Positions 10,622 through 21,300 of a stretch of 64,000 bases of DNA are shown one piece after another; the stretch's first letter is position 1; each line of letters begins with the position of its first letter. The translations under genes were made by a program, and so were the position numbers. This DNA comes from Bemisia tabaci (lineage: Eukaryota > Arthropoda > Insecta > Hemiptera > Aleyrodidae). The DNA is taken from the NCBI RefSeq assembly GCF_918797505.1, contig NC_092793.1, positions 1,922,001 to 1,986,000 on the forward strand, read 5' to 3'. The notes beneath the pieces are model-generated. The model saw nothing but the letters and a program-made list of their open reading frames with translations, was not told where the DNA came from and ran no database searches.

Positions 10622-11094
10622 CTTTCTAGAGATCAGTCCGTTCAAACTGATGTATCCTTGGGTATCACTAATAGTGATAGCAAGTCGATCCCTTGATTAC
10701 TCAGTTCAAGAATCCAATTTAGATGAAGTGAAGTCAGACCGGTTGGCGGTCTATGGAATAATCACCTATACGAGTATCGGTGGGTCTTCCATTTCTTAAC
10801 GCGAGAACGCGCTGCATCAGTGTTTCAGGACTGTGACTGCACTGGTGCACTTGGTGATACATGTAGTTTTCCAAATTGATAATTTCAAGTTTTTGGAAGA
10901 CTGATTTTAAAGTTCCTATTTTTTTTAATTTTGTATTTCATTATAAGTTGTTTCAGTTATTATAGTTGTTCACGGCCAAAATTGAAAGTTGTTCTTCTTT
11001 TTTATTTCCATTACATCATATAATGAGTTACAAAGCATTAATCAGGTTTTTGGATAAATTATTCAGCCATTTTACCTTGGGATAAGGTGTTCTA

Positions 11095-11315
11095 TGGAAT
11101 AACCACCTAAAACAACTTTTTTTAAACTGTTAATTTTATAGCGAAAACTAAAATATTTCCAAAAACTACATGGTGAGACTTTAAGGGATGCTATCAAATA
11201 CAAAAAAATGCGTATGCAATTTTTCTACCGCAAAAACCCAGCGACGCATCTCAGAATCAAACCTTTATGTGCAATTGTCTCGAAACTCTGTTTTCAGCAA
11301 TAGGTGGTTATTCCA
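11095..11315. mobile_element. MITE with TGGAATAACCACCTA ends
   Basis: Perfect 15-bp terminal inverted repeats TGGAATAACCACCTA (11095-11109) and TAGGTGGTTATTCCA (11301-11315), 221 bp in all, AT-rich and non-coding. Nested in the spacer of fold-back 3. Confidence 0.7.
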
Positions 11316-11518
11316 GCTAACGCCTTCATTACCCTTCGCAGCCGAAAAACTTTCTGCACAACTTTTTCATGGATCTCTCCAAAAAATGGCCTGCTATTTG
11401 GGTGGTCGATTCGGTTATCAAACCAAGTTTGAAATGGAATTTTATAATAATCTACGGCTTTAAAAAAATTATAAGATAAACTTGGGGACAGTTTCCTTGT
11501 TACATAGAGGAAGGCGGA

Positions 11519-11896
11519 ATACCCGAGTAGCATTTTTCAACGGAAAAATCGCGATATTTTGAAATTAGGTTGCGGATTTTGACGATTTTTATGATGATGA
11601 AATCCCTGGGATCATAAATATCTGAGTGATTATTCTTGATTTTGTCACAACTTTATCTCTATAAAATCAAGTTCAATAAAATCGAAATTTCATCTCAATT
11701 TATCACAATTCTTTGTTTGATAACGTTGCAATAAATCGCCGTCGATAAAATCGCGATTTTATTGCAAATTTATGCGATGAAATCGCAATTCATCGCAATT
11801 TTTTATCCAATGTATTGCAATACATCGACGTTCATACAATCTTGATACATGCTTCGATCAAATCACATCTCATAAAGATCACTGCTCTTTGGGTAT
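11519..11896. mobile_element. TIR element, CCCAAGTAGCA family, short copy
   Basis: Starts ATACCCGAGTAGCATTTTTC and ends AGTGATC-type inverted sequence ACTGCTCTTTGGGTAT. The interior is GCGATAAAATCGCGAT-like, as in 5973-7314. About 378 bp, without the SINE and tRNA-like inserts of the long copy, so it shows the uninterrupted state. Confidence 0.65.
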
Positions 11897-12825
11897 GGGC
11901 CAAAATACCACCTAGCAGTTGCCGTCTTGTCGGATTGATGTGACCTTGGGCTTCTAATCGTTGTTCACTCATGATCAGCATATCGATACTTCATTATCTT
12001 TATACTTGAAATTAAACTTTCACATCAAGGAGTCAATGTATCACTTCGTTGTATCGTTTCTTTTCGATTTTATACGGAACATGATGAAAGAATTAATGTT
12101 CCGTGGATTGATAATAACGAATTTCAATTCCGAGAAACCGCCAATTTTCCATATAAATCGAGGAGAATCGGTAAATCGACTTCCAATATTCCATATGCAA
12201 GAAACCTATCGACTTTTTAACTTATCGTAACTATCGAGGGAATTTCTTTCAAATGATATGACTGAACTTAGTAACGATAATTTGCCTATTTTAGTCCCAA
12301 TATACCTTTAAATCGACTTTACTTTTTAGAATCTCAACAGAATTTTTTTCTTTTTGACTTTAAAGATTCGGTGGATACCTACTCTATTCTAAGAATCTGA
12401 AGAGTTTTAGCTTTTGACTTGTCAAAAAATTTAAACTCGTTCAGGCAAACCATGCCGGGAGAATGTTACAAAAAATCGGCAAAATCGTACGATGTGGCCT
12501 CTTTGAAAAGAGGCAGGGGGTATTTTAAGAGTTATGAGATAAATTAAGTTAAATTTCTCGTACAGTACCCTAAAAGTTACCCTAATGAAAAGAAAACCGA
12601 ATTCTTTTTCCAGTAAAGTTACAATGATATCAAGGCTTTGGCAAGCACAACTAAAAAAATTGCAATGATATAGCAACGGGCCTGTTGCAAACTTTTTCTG
12701 AAGCAAAAATAAGAGTTTTCATCGAAAATCACGATGAGCGAAGTCTGAAATGCACTCCTAACTTCACAATCTGCAGAAGAAATTTGCGAGTTTAAAAGCT
12801 TGCCGTTTTAAAAATGATACGACGG

Positions 12826-13043
12826 CACATGCAAGGTACGCTCTACTACAGGTATGGACAAATGGAATTTTAGAAAGTCGTCAAAACGCGTAGATTTGAC
12901 AGCATCGAGAGTACGACTGCGAAGACCTGCGCGGCAAATGGACGGTACGACTTCATACGTCACTCGATCGCCGATTTTCTCAGCGCTGCCACTTCGGCAC
13001 CCCGTTGGTCCATACCTGTAGTAGAGTGTACCTTGGGCACATG
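12826..13043. mobile_element. MITE with 33-bp TIRs
   Basis: Left end CACATGCAAGGTACGCTCTA (12826 on) continues CTACAGGTATGGA; the inverted copy is at 13009-13043 with about three mismatches. 218 bp, GC-moderate, non-coding. Confidence 0.8.
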
Positions 13044-13094
13044 TGAACATTTTGTTGTAGGAGTCGATCCATCTAACTCCAGCTCAATAGGATG

Positions 13095-13850
13095 CAACTC
13101 AATATTCTTTATTTATTCAATTAAGTACATACAAAGCTGTTGAGACTGCTTATGGTACATGTCAGGTGTTGTCCTCAAAACACTTAATTTAAACACATGT
13201 ACAATAAAATTTACAACAATAATAGGTTAGTTTCCAATTGTTGAGTATTTAACAGTTATATACAGAAATTCCTTAGAGACAATCTTCACTCGGACATCTC
13301 TGTATTTAGCTATCACCTAGAAACTCATTTATGTGGTAGAACACTTTTTCTAGGCAGAATTTTTTAAGAAGTTTAAGGAATACATTTGGATAGTCATTTT
13401 TAAATGATAGTTTTAGTGAAAGCGGTAGGGCATTAAAGAGCTGTATAGCAGAGAAATTTACATTGCTTTCTGATTTGGTAAGTCTTATTCTAAGATTAGT
13501 TATATTATAGTGCCTGCTATTATATGAATGCTTAGGTGTTAAATCCTCCTGATTTATAAAGTTGTAGGAGATAGCCAATTTGATGGTTTCATAGATGTAT
13601 AGCGAGGGGACTGTCATTAGATTGTTTGCGCAGAAGAGATCTTTACAATTATAATCATATGGCTTTCTAAATAGTATTCTAATCATTTTTTTTTGCTTCA
13701 CAAATACATCCTGTGAATCAGGGCTTCTACCCCATAGAATTATTCCATATCTTAGCAATGATTCCAAGCTAGCATGATAGAAGGCCAAAACACTATCAAT
13801 ACTTAATATCTTAACTAAGTTTCTGAGCATCCAGGTCTTCTTCTGATTAT
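13095..13850 (-). mobile_element. 5'-truncated Jockey/CR1-like LINE
   Basis: Contains the C-terminal coding end (13306-13848) and a ~200-bp 3' tail with AATAAATAAAGAAT-type signal at 13105-13118 (minus strand). Truncation near 13850 is typical of incomplete target-primed reverse transcription. It is distinct from the older fragment at 3782-4292 because the frame is still open. Confidence 0.8.
13306..13848 (-). CDS. LINE reverse transcriptase C-terminal fragment
   Basis: About 180 residues without a stop: VLAFYHASLESLLRYGIILW GRS, then KKMIRILFRKPY, CKDLFCANNLMTVPSLYIYE, HNITN-like YNITNLRIRLTKSE, and FNALPLSLK. These are the thumb/C-terminal motifs of Jockey/CR1-type LINE polymerases (YGIxLWG, LxTxPSLYIxE, FNxLPxxLK). 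The catalytic FADD region is missing, so it is not functional alone. A fairly young copy since the frame is intact. Confidence 0.88.
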   Translation of the reverse strand, partial: NQKKTWMLRNLVKILSIDSVLAFYHASLESLLRYGIILWGRSPDSQDVFVKQKKMIRILFRKPYDYNCKDLFCANNLMTVPSLYIYETIKLAISYNFINQEDLTPKHSYNSRHYNITNLRIRLTKSESNVNFSAIQLFNALPLSLKLSFKNDYPNVFLKLLKKFCLEKVFYHINEFLGDS

Positions 13851-14043
13851 ATATTCAACTGGCCAACGCCAATCCGCCAAAACACGAGTGATGGAGCGAG
13901 ATTCTAACCACCTGATAACAATTGGCGATCTTACATTCACATTTTCCTCGCATTGAGACTGTTGAGAGATACTCGCCTTGATTGACCTTGTGCTCCCCTC
14001 GACTTACGCGCAGAAGCATCGGCCATGATGAGTATTACAAACC

Positions 14044-14186
14044 ATCATATTGAACAGGGGTTGAATGGAACAAAATGTTGACCTGCGCCGTGGAATCGTC
14101 CCACTTCCCGCTTCAAAAACGACACCACCGCACAGGTCAACATTTTGTTAGAGGAGTAGTTCCATTCAACCCCTGTTCAATATGAT
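14044..14186. mobile_element. 143-bp near-perfect hairpin MITE
   Basis: CATCATATTGAACAGGGGTT (14044 on) continues to GACCTG and pairs with CAGGTCAACATTTT and TTCCATTCAACCCC...GATG at the other end. The stem is about 43 bp and perfect except for a 13-base bulge on one side. The flanks 13856-14043 and 14187-15070 show nothing recognisable. Confidence 0.8.
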
Positions 14187-15072
14187 GTGCGTTTCAGAAT
14201 TTGCTGATGCGCTCATCATGATTTTTGAGACATTTTCTATAGGAAACATCTCATATTTTTGCTCTCATGCTCAGCCAAAAGTTTGCAACAGGCCCACTGT
14301 ACGACAAATTTCTTACAGCAGCTAAACTACCTTTTTGAGCATGAGAATGTTATGTATAGCTATCAATAATTCTTGGGTTGCAAACTTCTCGTCCCATTTT
14401 ACTTCAATACTGGACAATCAACTGCTCTTGTTTCTGGAAGTTTTACATAAGCTTCCTTCATTGACCTTTTAATGTTTACAAGATTGATATACAAAATAAA
14501 ACAAACATTGTTCATTTCCTTCAGAAAATAGAAAGAGAGAACAAATTTTGAGACATCGCAAACTAAGAATTTTCTTGTCTCATTACCTCTATTTTCAACA
14601 ATGATCTTCATGTAACACGTAGTGAATGCACCAAGGTATGGTATACGTATTTTTACTTATGTCTCTTGGCTTGAGCTATCATTAGAGCAAAATTTTCACA
14701 CATACACAAAGTAACATCAAGATTACTTGATGCCGTCAATATTGAATACATGAATATAAAACATTACAAGGTACAGAAACACGTTATTATCACTCTTATG
14801 TAAATCAGCTGATCGTGGTCTAGTGTGCGGGTCAATTCACTTGCACGTCCACATTGGACTCATTGAAGCATAGACAGCAGCATTTCCTTATGAGTAGGTT
14901 GATGCAATATCTATTTCTGTTTGAACAGTGAGCAAGTTCTCACTCTTCCTGGTCGCTTTCGCAATTTCAAATTATTCCCTAACCCAGGGTGATGTGAATT
15001 TGATGTGAAAATCAAGTTGTATGGGTAAAAAAAGGTGTGCTCCTTCTTCGGCTGAAAGCTGATTTTCGAAAA

Positions 15073-15078
15073 TTTAAT
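15073..15078 (-). promoter_or_regulatory. Candidate SGSM3 poly(A) signal (ATTAAA)
   Basis: ATTAAA on the minus strand about 104 bases past the SGSM3 stop. No canonical AATAAA was found on that strand between the stop and about 14187. The variant hexamer is common in animals but occurs by chance in AT-rich DNA, so this is only a candidate. Confidence 0.3.
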
Positions 15079-15181
15079 GTAGGAACCCTGCCGTAACCCA
15101 CAGATGGCTAATTGAGCTAAAAAAGGAGAGAGAAAAAAGGAGGAGTTACAAAGTATTGGAAGTAAGAGCTCTGCCCGAATG

Positions 15182-15374
15182 TTATAAATCCCAACTGAAA
15201 AGGTGATGTTTTACAAGCATATCGCGGACACCATCTTTTAAAGGCTGGGATTGCTCTTTTTTCGCTGGAATCTCGAAGTTAGGGTTCAGACTAAATGGAA
15301 ACTGTGACAGTATTCTCAACTCACACTTAATTTGAACCCAACCTGGACTGCTAACAAAACTCCACGGGTAGTAC
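15182..15374 (-). CDS. SGSM3: SGSM3 terminal coding exon
   Basis: Reads [20 protein letters not shown], then [20 protein letters not shown] and [22 protein letters not shown] followed by TAA at 15182-15184. This is the conserved SGSM3 C-terminus almost residue for residue. The acceptor is TATGTTTTAG. An apparent ATG a few codons upstream (MLCFR...) lies before the acceptor and is not the start. Confidence 0.95.
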
Positions 15375-18300
15375 CTAAAACATAACAACGAGAGTTAAAA
15401 AGCATACTCAACATTAGAGCTTTGTTGTGGTGTCGTCATCAAACTGGTTTATGGTAGCTTTCGGTTATCAAATTGAAATACTTGGCGAATTAATGTGCAA
15501 CTTAAATGAGAGTAGTACATTTTTTAGATATCACACTTAGGTTTTGACAAAGTTCTGACATTGTTTTCAGTAAGCCCTTCGATGAGTTGCATAACTACAG
15601 CTGACTCGTGATATTACGTTTTTGACTCCTTACTAGCCCAAACCATATTCGGTTACTACATGGTGTTTTCCCTGCCAAAAAACTAGACAGGAAACAAAAG
15701 AGCTTGATGCAAAAACGGCTTTTTTCGCCCCCCCACTGGAAGTTCTTCAGACTTTGTCTATTGATTACTCATACTTGAGCGCTTCTTTTCCCAAATTTTC
15801 AGACCCCCAAAAAATTTTGGGGGGGAGCTAGGGGGGGTGGAAGTTAAAACCTGTGAACCTCGATATCTCTTGAACAAAGAAAGATATCGAGGTCCGGTTT
15901 GGACGAAAAATCGTCTAAAATTGCATACTTTAAGATTCCAAATGTCGAAATCCCGATATCACATTTATAAGTCAACATATGTGCTTTTTTCCAGTTTTTA
16001 GGTCTAGAATATTTCTTTTAAACGAAAAATTTACAAAGATCTCAATTTTTTATTTGAACCAAAACCAGTTTTTTTAAATTGTTCGTCTTTTTCCGCATCC
16101 AACGAGTGGTCCATTAAGCTGGGGAACCAAACGGTTCCGGAGTTATGATCGATTGAAGGTTCCGCTCAACGCGCGCCGACCGATTTTCGCGCGCAAAAAA
16201 GTCGGATTTGACTGTTATTAGATCAGATTGAATGTTCAAACTGAGCAAAATGCTTTATTAGGGACTCTTGAGGGTCGCTGAGTTTAGAAATTACAGATAC
16301 TTCCAAATAGTTTACGTTTTTAAAATTACAGCTCCGCAGCGCTATTTTAGAGGCCCACTGAGCGCCGACCGGCCGCTCAGTGGTCCTGTCCGAAGCTGCA
16401 ATTTTAAAATCGTGAATTTTTTGGAAGTATCGGTAATTTCTGAACTCAGCGACCCTCAAGAGTCCCTAATAATGCATTTTGCTCAGTTTGAACATTCAAT
16501 CTGATCTAATAACAGTCAAATCCGACTTTTTTGCGCGCGAAAATCGGTCGGCGCGCGTTGAGCGGAAACTTCAATCGATCATAACTCCGGAACCGTTTGG
16601 TTCCCCAGCTTAATGGACCACTCGTTGGATGCGGAAAAAGACGAACAATTTAAAAAACTGGTTTTGGTTCAAATAAAAAATTGAGATCTTTGTAAATTTT
16701 TTGTTTAAAAGATTTCCTAGACCTAAAAACTGGAAAAAAGCACATATGTTGACTTAAAAATGTGATATCGGGATTTCGACATTTGGAATCTTAAAGTATG
16801 CAATTTTAGACGATTTTTCGTCCAAACCGGACCTCGATATCTTTCTTTGTTCGAGAGATATCGGGGTTCACAGGTTTTGACTTCCACCCCCCTAGCTCCC
16901 CCCCAAAATTCTTCGGGGGTCTGAAAATTTGGGAAAAGAAGCGCTCAAGTATGAGTAATCAATAGACAAAGTCTGAAGAACTTCCAGAGAGGGGGCGAAA
17001 AAAGCCGTTTTTGCATCAAGCTCTTTAAAATATGGTTAGATCTCAAAATGTCTAAATTATATACAGGATGGTGCGGGATACGAAAAGTTCGAAAGTCGAT
17101 GAAAAACAAAGAGGCAAATCCCATGCTCAATATCTTAACAATCTAAACATATGTGACAATATGTAAAGATTCCGAAGTGAATAAACCACAGGCTGAGTCT
17201 AATTCTTATGATTTCTTTATTTACTTGGTGTGTAAGAGAATTAATCTGCTTCCCTTGACTAGGGATTGCAGGTAAAAAATTATTACCATTTTTCAACCAT
17301 GTCCATTGATGAGCATAGTATCTCAAACCACAGATGTAGCACTTGTTCATTCAGACCAATGCAAATTAAACTCCTTAGTTTGACATCCATCTGAGCATGG
17401 CATGCATCATGCGACAAGTTGACACACTGAACAGAGCGGTACAACAGCTGCGAACATGAATATGATTGATGAGCAGCTTTAAACTTACTGAGAATCAAAA
17501 TCCTTTCACAGCATAATAAGAGGAAGAAAAAAATGGTCTGGGCACCATACCTTGGAATAGGGCCTGGCAAAGAAAAAATTGTGAGCTAGCCAAATTTTGC
17601 TTCTTTGGGTTCAGTTAAACTCTCTGATGTCCCACAAAAAAGTCCCCAAGATTTGGAGATAAGCTTCCCGATTTGGGGAGGGGGGGGAGGGCCCAAAATG
17701 GCCCCAAAAATCGGTTTTTGCATAATATTTCGAAAAGAACTTAGATTACGGAAAAATTTCAAGACATCGATTTTGTTCCTGACAAAATTCCCTACAAGAA
17801 TCATGGTTAATTTTTTTTAAATAAACTGGAAGGCTACACCCCCTGGCCGCTCCACAGCCCAACCCCCTGGTTTTTTCTGTCATTTTATGACGAGAGCATC
17901 ACTAGATTTGTTTTTAAATACATTATTGTTGTTATTTTCATTAATACTCATGAAGTTCTTTCGGTTTCACTGATGAATTCTTATTTTTTTCTTCTTTTTT
18001 TCATAGTAGCTCACAGTATTAGTTTCTTCAGACGTGTCAACTGATACATTACCTACAATACATTTTTTACTTTCTTAATTGTTCGATTTTTAACACAATC
18101 ATTTTCAGAGTGGGAATTATACATATTAGTCAAGTTAAGTTTGGTTAAGTTTTTTACAAATTAGTTGAGGTAGAAAAGTTTCGAATGTTTTTGATTTCAG
18201 GACCCAGCCTTACTTGAGGATGGTGTTTTGGAACAAGCAATTAATAGTCCGTTGACTACGACCCCAAAATGGCATAAACCCTGCACTTTTTGATTGGAAT

Positions 18301-21300
18301 ATGCCGCTTTCAGGGCTCATGGGTGGTACCCTCAAGAGTGATTCTGGAAGGGGCAACACTCTGAGACCCGCGACTGGAGCAAGATGGCGGCCGTTAAAGT
18401 CCGCCATTTTGGTTTTTTTCAAAGCGCTGTCTTTCGGTTGCTATTGATCCGATTTTGATCAACTTTTTTTTAAATGAAAGGTAATTTCCAGGAGAACAAT
18501 TTTATTTCGAATCAATTTTGCTGTTAGTCTTACATTTTTTTTCTAACGTGGGAAAAACTAAAATGTTTCAATTTTTTGGAAATTTTAAGGTCAAATAATT
18601 TTTTAATAGGCTAGAAAATGGATATTTTGCCTTGTTTGACAGAGCCGTAGAATTGCCTGACCTTTAATTTGATACCAAAACGATTTTTGTGCGATAATAA
18701 ATTAGCGCGTGAGAGCAATTTAAGTGTTTCGCGCTTCGCGCCGTAGGACCCGTTTCGGAGCTCTAGACGGCCGACGCGACCCTTCCATGCGCTGTATCTC
18801 GGTTGCTGTGCGATGAATTTTAATCAATTTTCTTTTATAAGCAGTTATACTCATGGAAAACCAGCTCCTTAGACAATTTTGGCACTAACATGATAATTTT
18901 TCAAAATTTTCCAAAAAAAAAAAAAATTTTCCGGAAGAACAAAAATTTTGTAGTTAGATAATGCCTAATGGGCGAATAAATATGAGTGTTTCGGTGTTGA
19001 AAGTAGACGTAGGCTTGATTTAGGTTTAATTTGATACCAAAACCAAATTTGTGCGATGAAAAAAAAACCCACGAGAGCAATTTAAGTGGAACGCGACGGT
19101 GCGCGTCACACGGCGCGTGATCCGTATGGGGTCGTTGGCGCCCTTCACTGCCGTGTAATTCGGTTGCTACCAGATCCGTTAAGATCATTTTGTTCTAAGA
19201 AGCTTGAAGAAGCTGAAATTACAGCTTTGCCTCATTGGACGGATCCGGAAAAGTACCCTTAAGTAGATTGATTTGATACCATCATCATCCCTGCGTGACC
19301 AAAATTAGACCCGTGACAGCAATTTGATTTCATTCATAAAGTTCATCGCATTACTGTAGGATATCATAGTGGAACAAACAAAATGATGCGAGTATCCTCG
19401 ATACGAGCTAAGGTGATCCTTACTTATTTTGAGGCGCTGAATTCAGAAATGACCTCTATTTTTTCCTATCACTCTCCAGTTGTCCGGAAATGCCGATTTT
19501 CTCGGAAAATGAGCACTTTTTGCCATTTTTGGGACTACAACCCCCCGCATAATGTAACCATAAAATTTTTCTAGAGTACAAGATACGTCCCTTCTGATGT
19601 ACTTCAAGCCGCTGAGTTCAAAAGTGGCCTCTAAATTTTTGCCCATTACCTCTCAGTTTTCAAGAAAAGGTACTTTTCCCCGGAAAAACGAGTAAATTTG
19701 ACGTATTTTTGTCATTAATGCTATTTTTTTTACATTTCTCTGGACCCGTGAAAGCGTTATTCCTCTATAGGTATTGTTCGGTATGTAGTAATATAGTTTC
19801 GAGGAAAAGGTAATGAAGATGATCCTGCAAAGGCATTGAGGGTAAGCGTTAGTCTTAACCCTCTCACATTTCTATATTTTGAACTGTTCAAGCCAGCTAT
19901 GATGGTGTATTGAGACACAAATCGACTTTTCCTGAAAAATGGAGGGCATAGGGAAAAAAAGAAGGTCATATTTAGATTTTGCACCCATAAATTTAAAGCA
20001 ATACTTTTCACCGGTCCATGAAAATTTATATAATGAAAATTGCATTCATGAAAAATAAGTTAAATTAGCTTATTTTCCTGGGAATAGGAGTATTTCTAGG
20101 TAGCTGGAGGGTGATAGAAAAGAGTCGAGGCCATTTTCGGACTCAGCAACTCAAAATACACGCAGAAGATATATCTTATAATTTATCGTATGAGTTACAG
20201 TTTACGTATGTTAGACAGGGTGTAACAGTCGCGAAAACATTGAAAATTCCAAAAATACTATTTTTCTCGATTATACTCAACATTTTCAGAACAATGGTGA
20301 GTGATATAACAAAGTCCTGATCCCATATTTGAGTTTTTTAGCTTTTTTTACTCAAGAATCAATTTATAACGCATGAGAAAAATTATTTAAATTTCCCTAG
20401 TAGTGGGTACAGTCCAGGAAAGCATGTTTACACCCCTGTCAGCCCGGAATGATCAAATCTAAGGGGGTATCAGAAACTAGTGGACGTCCAATTCGGGTTC
20501 AATGAATCTGAACTCATCAAGCCAGACCCAACGTACCCCTTGTCCCCCACGTAGTCAACGGACTATAATCGAGAGACCTTGATTAGAAACTTTTGTGCAG
20601 GCGTTTGAGGGGCACTGGGGATTCCTATGGATGAAAGTTCTCGATCTTTCTGATTTTTTCTACCATAGATATTGTTGAAACTTTGGAGGGTTTTAGAATC
20701 CCACCAAAAACATTTCAATGTAAAGATGAACCTTCAAGCTAAAAATATGAGCATTTGTCGCCCCAAATGCAGTGATATCCCACAAGATAGACGCTGAGTA
20801 AATGTCATTAATATTAATTTAAAGCTCCTCCACTCTTCAATATTAATATCAGGAAAACGCAAAATGTAAACAAAAACAAAAAAAATTTAAAAAATTAATA
20901 CAAATTTGTCAGTTTTTTTGTAGGGCAATGCCAATAGTACAAGAAAAATTGATTAATTTGAATAGTTTTTTAAATTTTTTATTTTGTCTATATTTTGCGT
21001 TTTCTAGATAATAAAGTTGAAGGGACGAGAAAATTTAAATTAATATTAATGAAATTCACTTGGCTTCTACTTTGTGGGATATCACTGCAAATTGGGCAAC
21101 AAATGTTTATATTTTTAGCTTAGCGGATAGTCTTCATACGGAAATGTTTTTGGTGGCAAATCATGGAGTTTTTTGCTGAATTTCACAGATGAATAAAAAG
21201 AAAATAACGTCCAGATTTTTTAAGATAGATTTTGTTTTCAATTGAGGAGATGTTTGGAAACTTTACGAATGGTTGATAGTTTTTTGATTAGCACTAAAAG

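Larger units (their letters stand above)
10080..12680. repeat. Fold-back element 3, ~2.6 kb, with nested inserts
   Basis: 10380-10440 inversely matches 12262-12330 (CAATATACCTTTAAATYGAC), 10265-10330 matches 12350-12430, and 10150-10260 matches 12430-12550 (AGGGGGTATTTTAA, GGAGAATGTTAC). Arms of about 500-600 bp enclose about 1.7 kb that contains two separate TIR elements and a hairpin. Arms are clearly diverged, so this is an older insertion. Confidence 0.75.

Noticed and set aside
13306..13830. Longest intact ORF as a host gene
   Set aside because: Its motifs are those of a LINE reverse transcriptase C-terminus and it ends in a LINE-like 3' tail.
16223..16504. Two 78-aa ORFs on opposite strands with almost the same sequence
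   Set aside because: They are the two arms of the 15699-17024 palindrome read outward from the centre.
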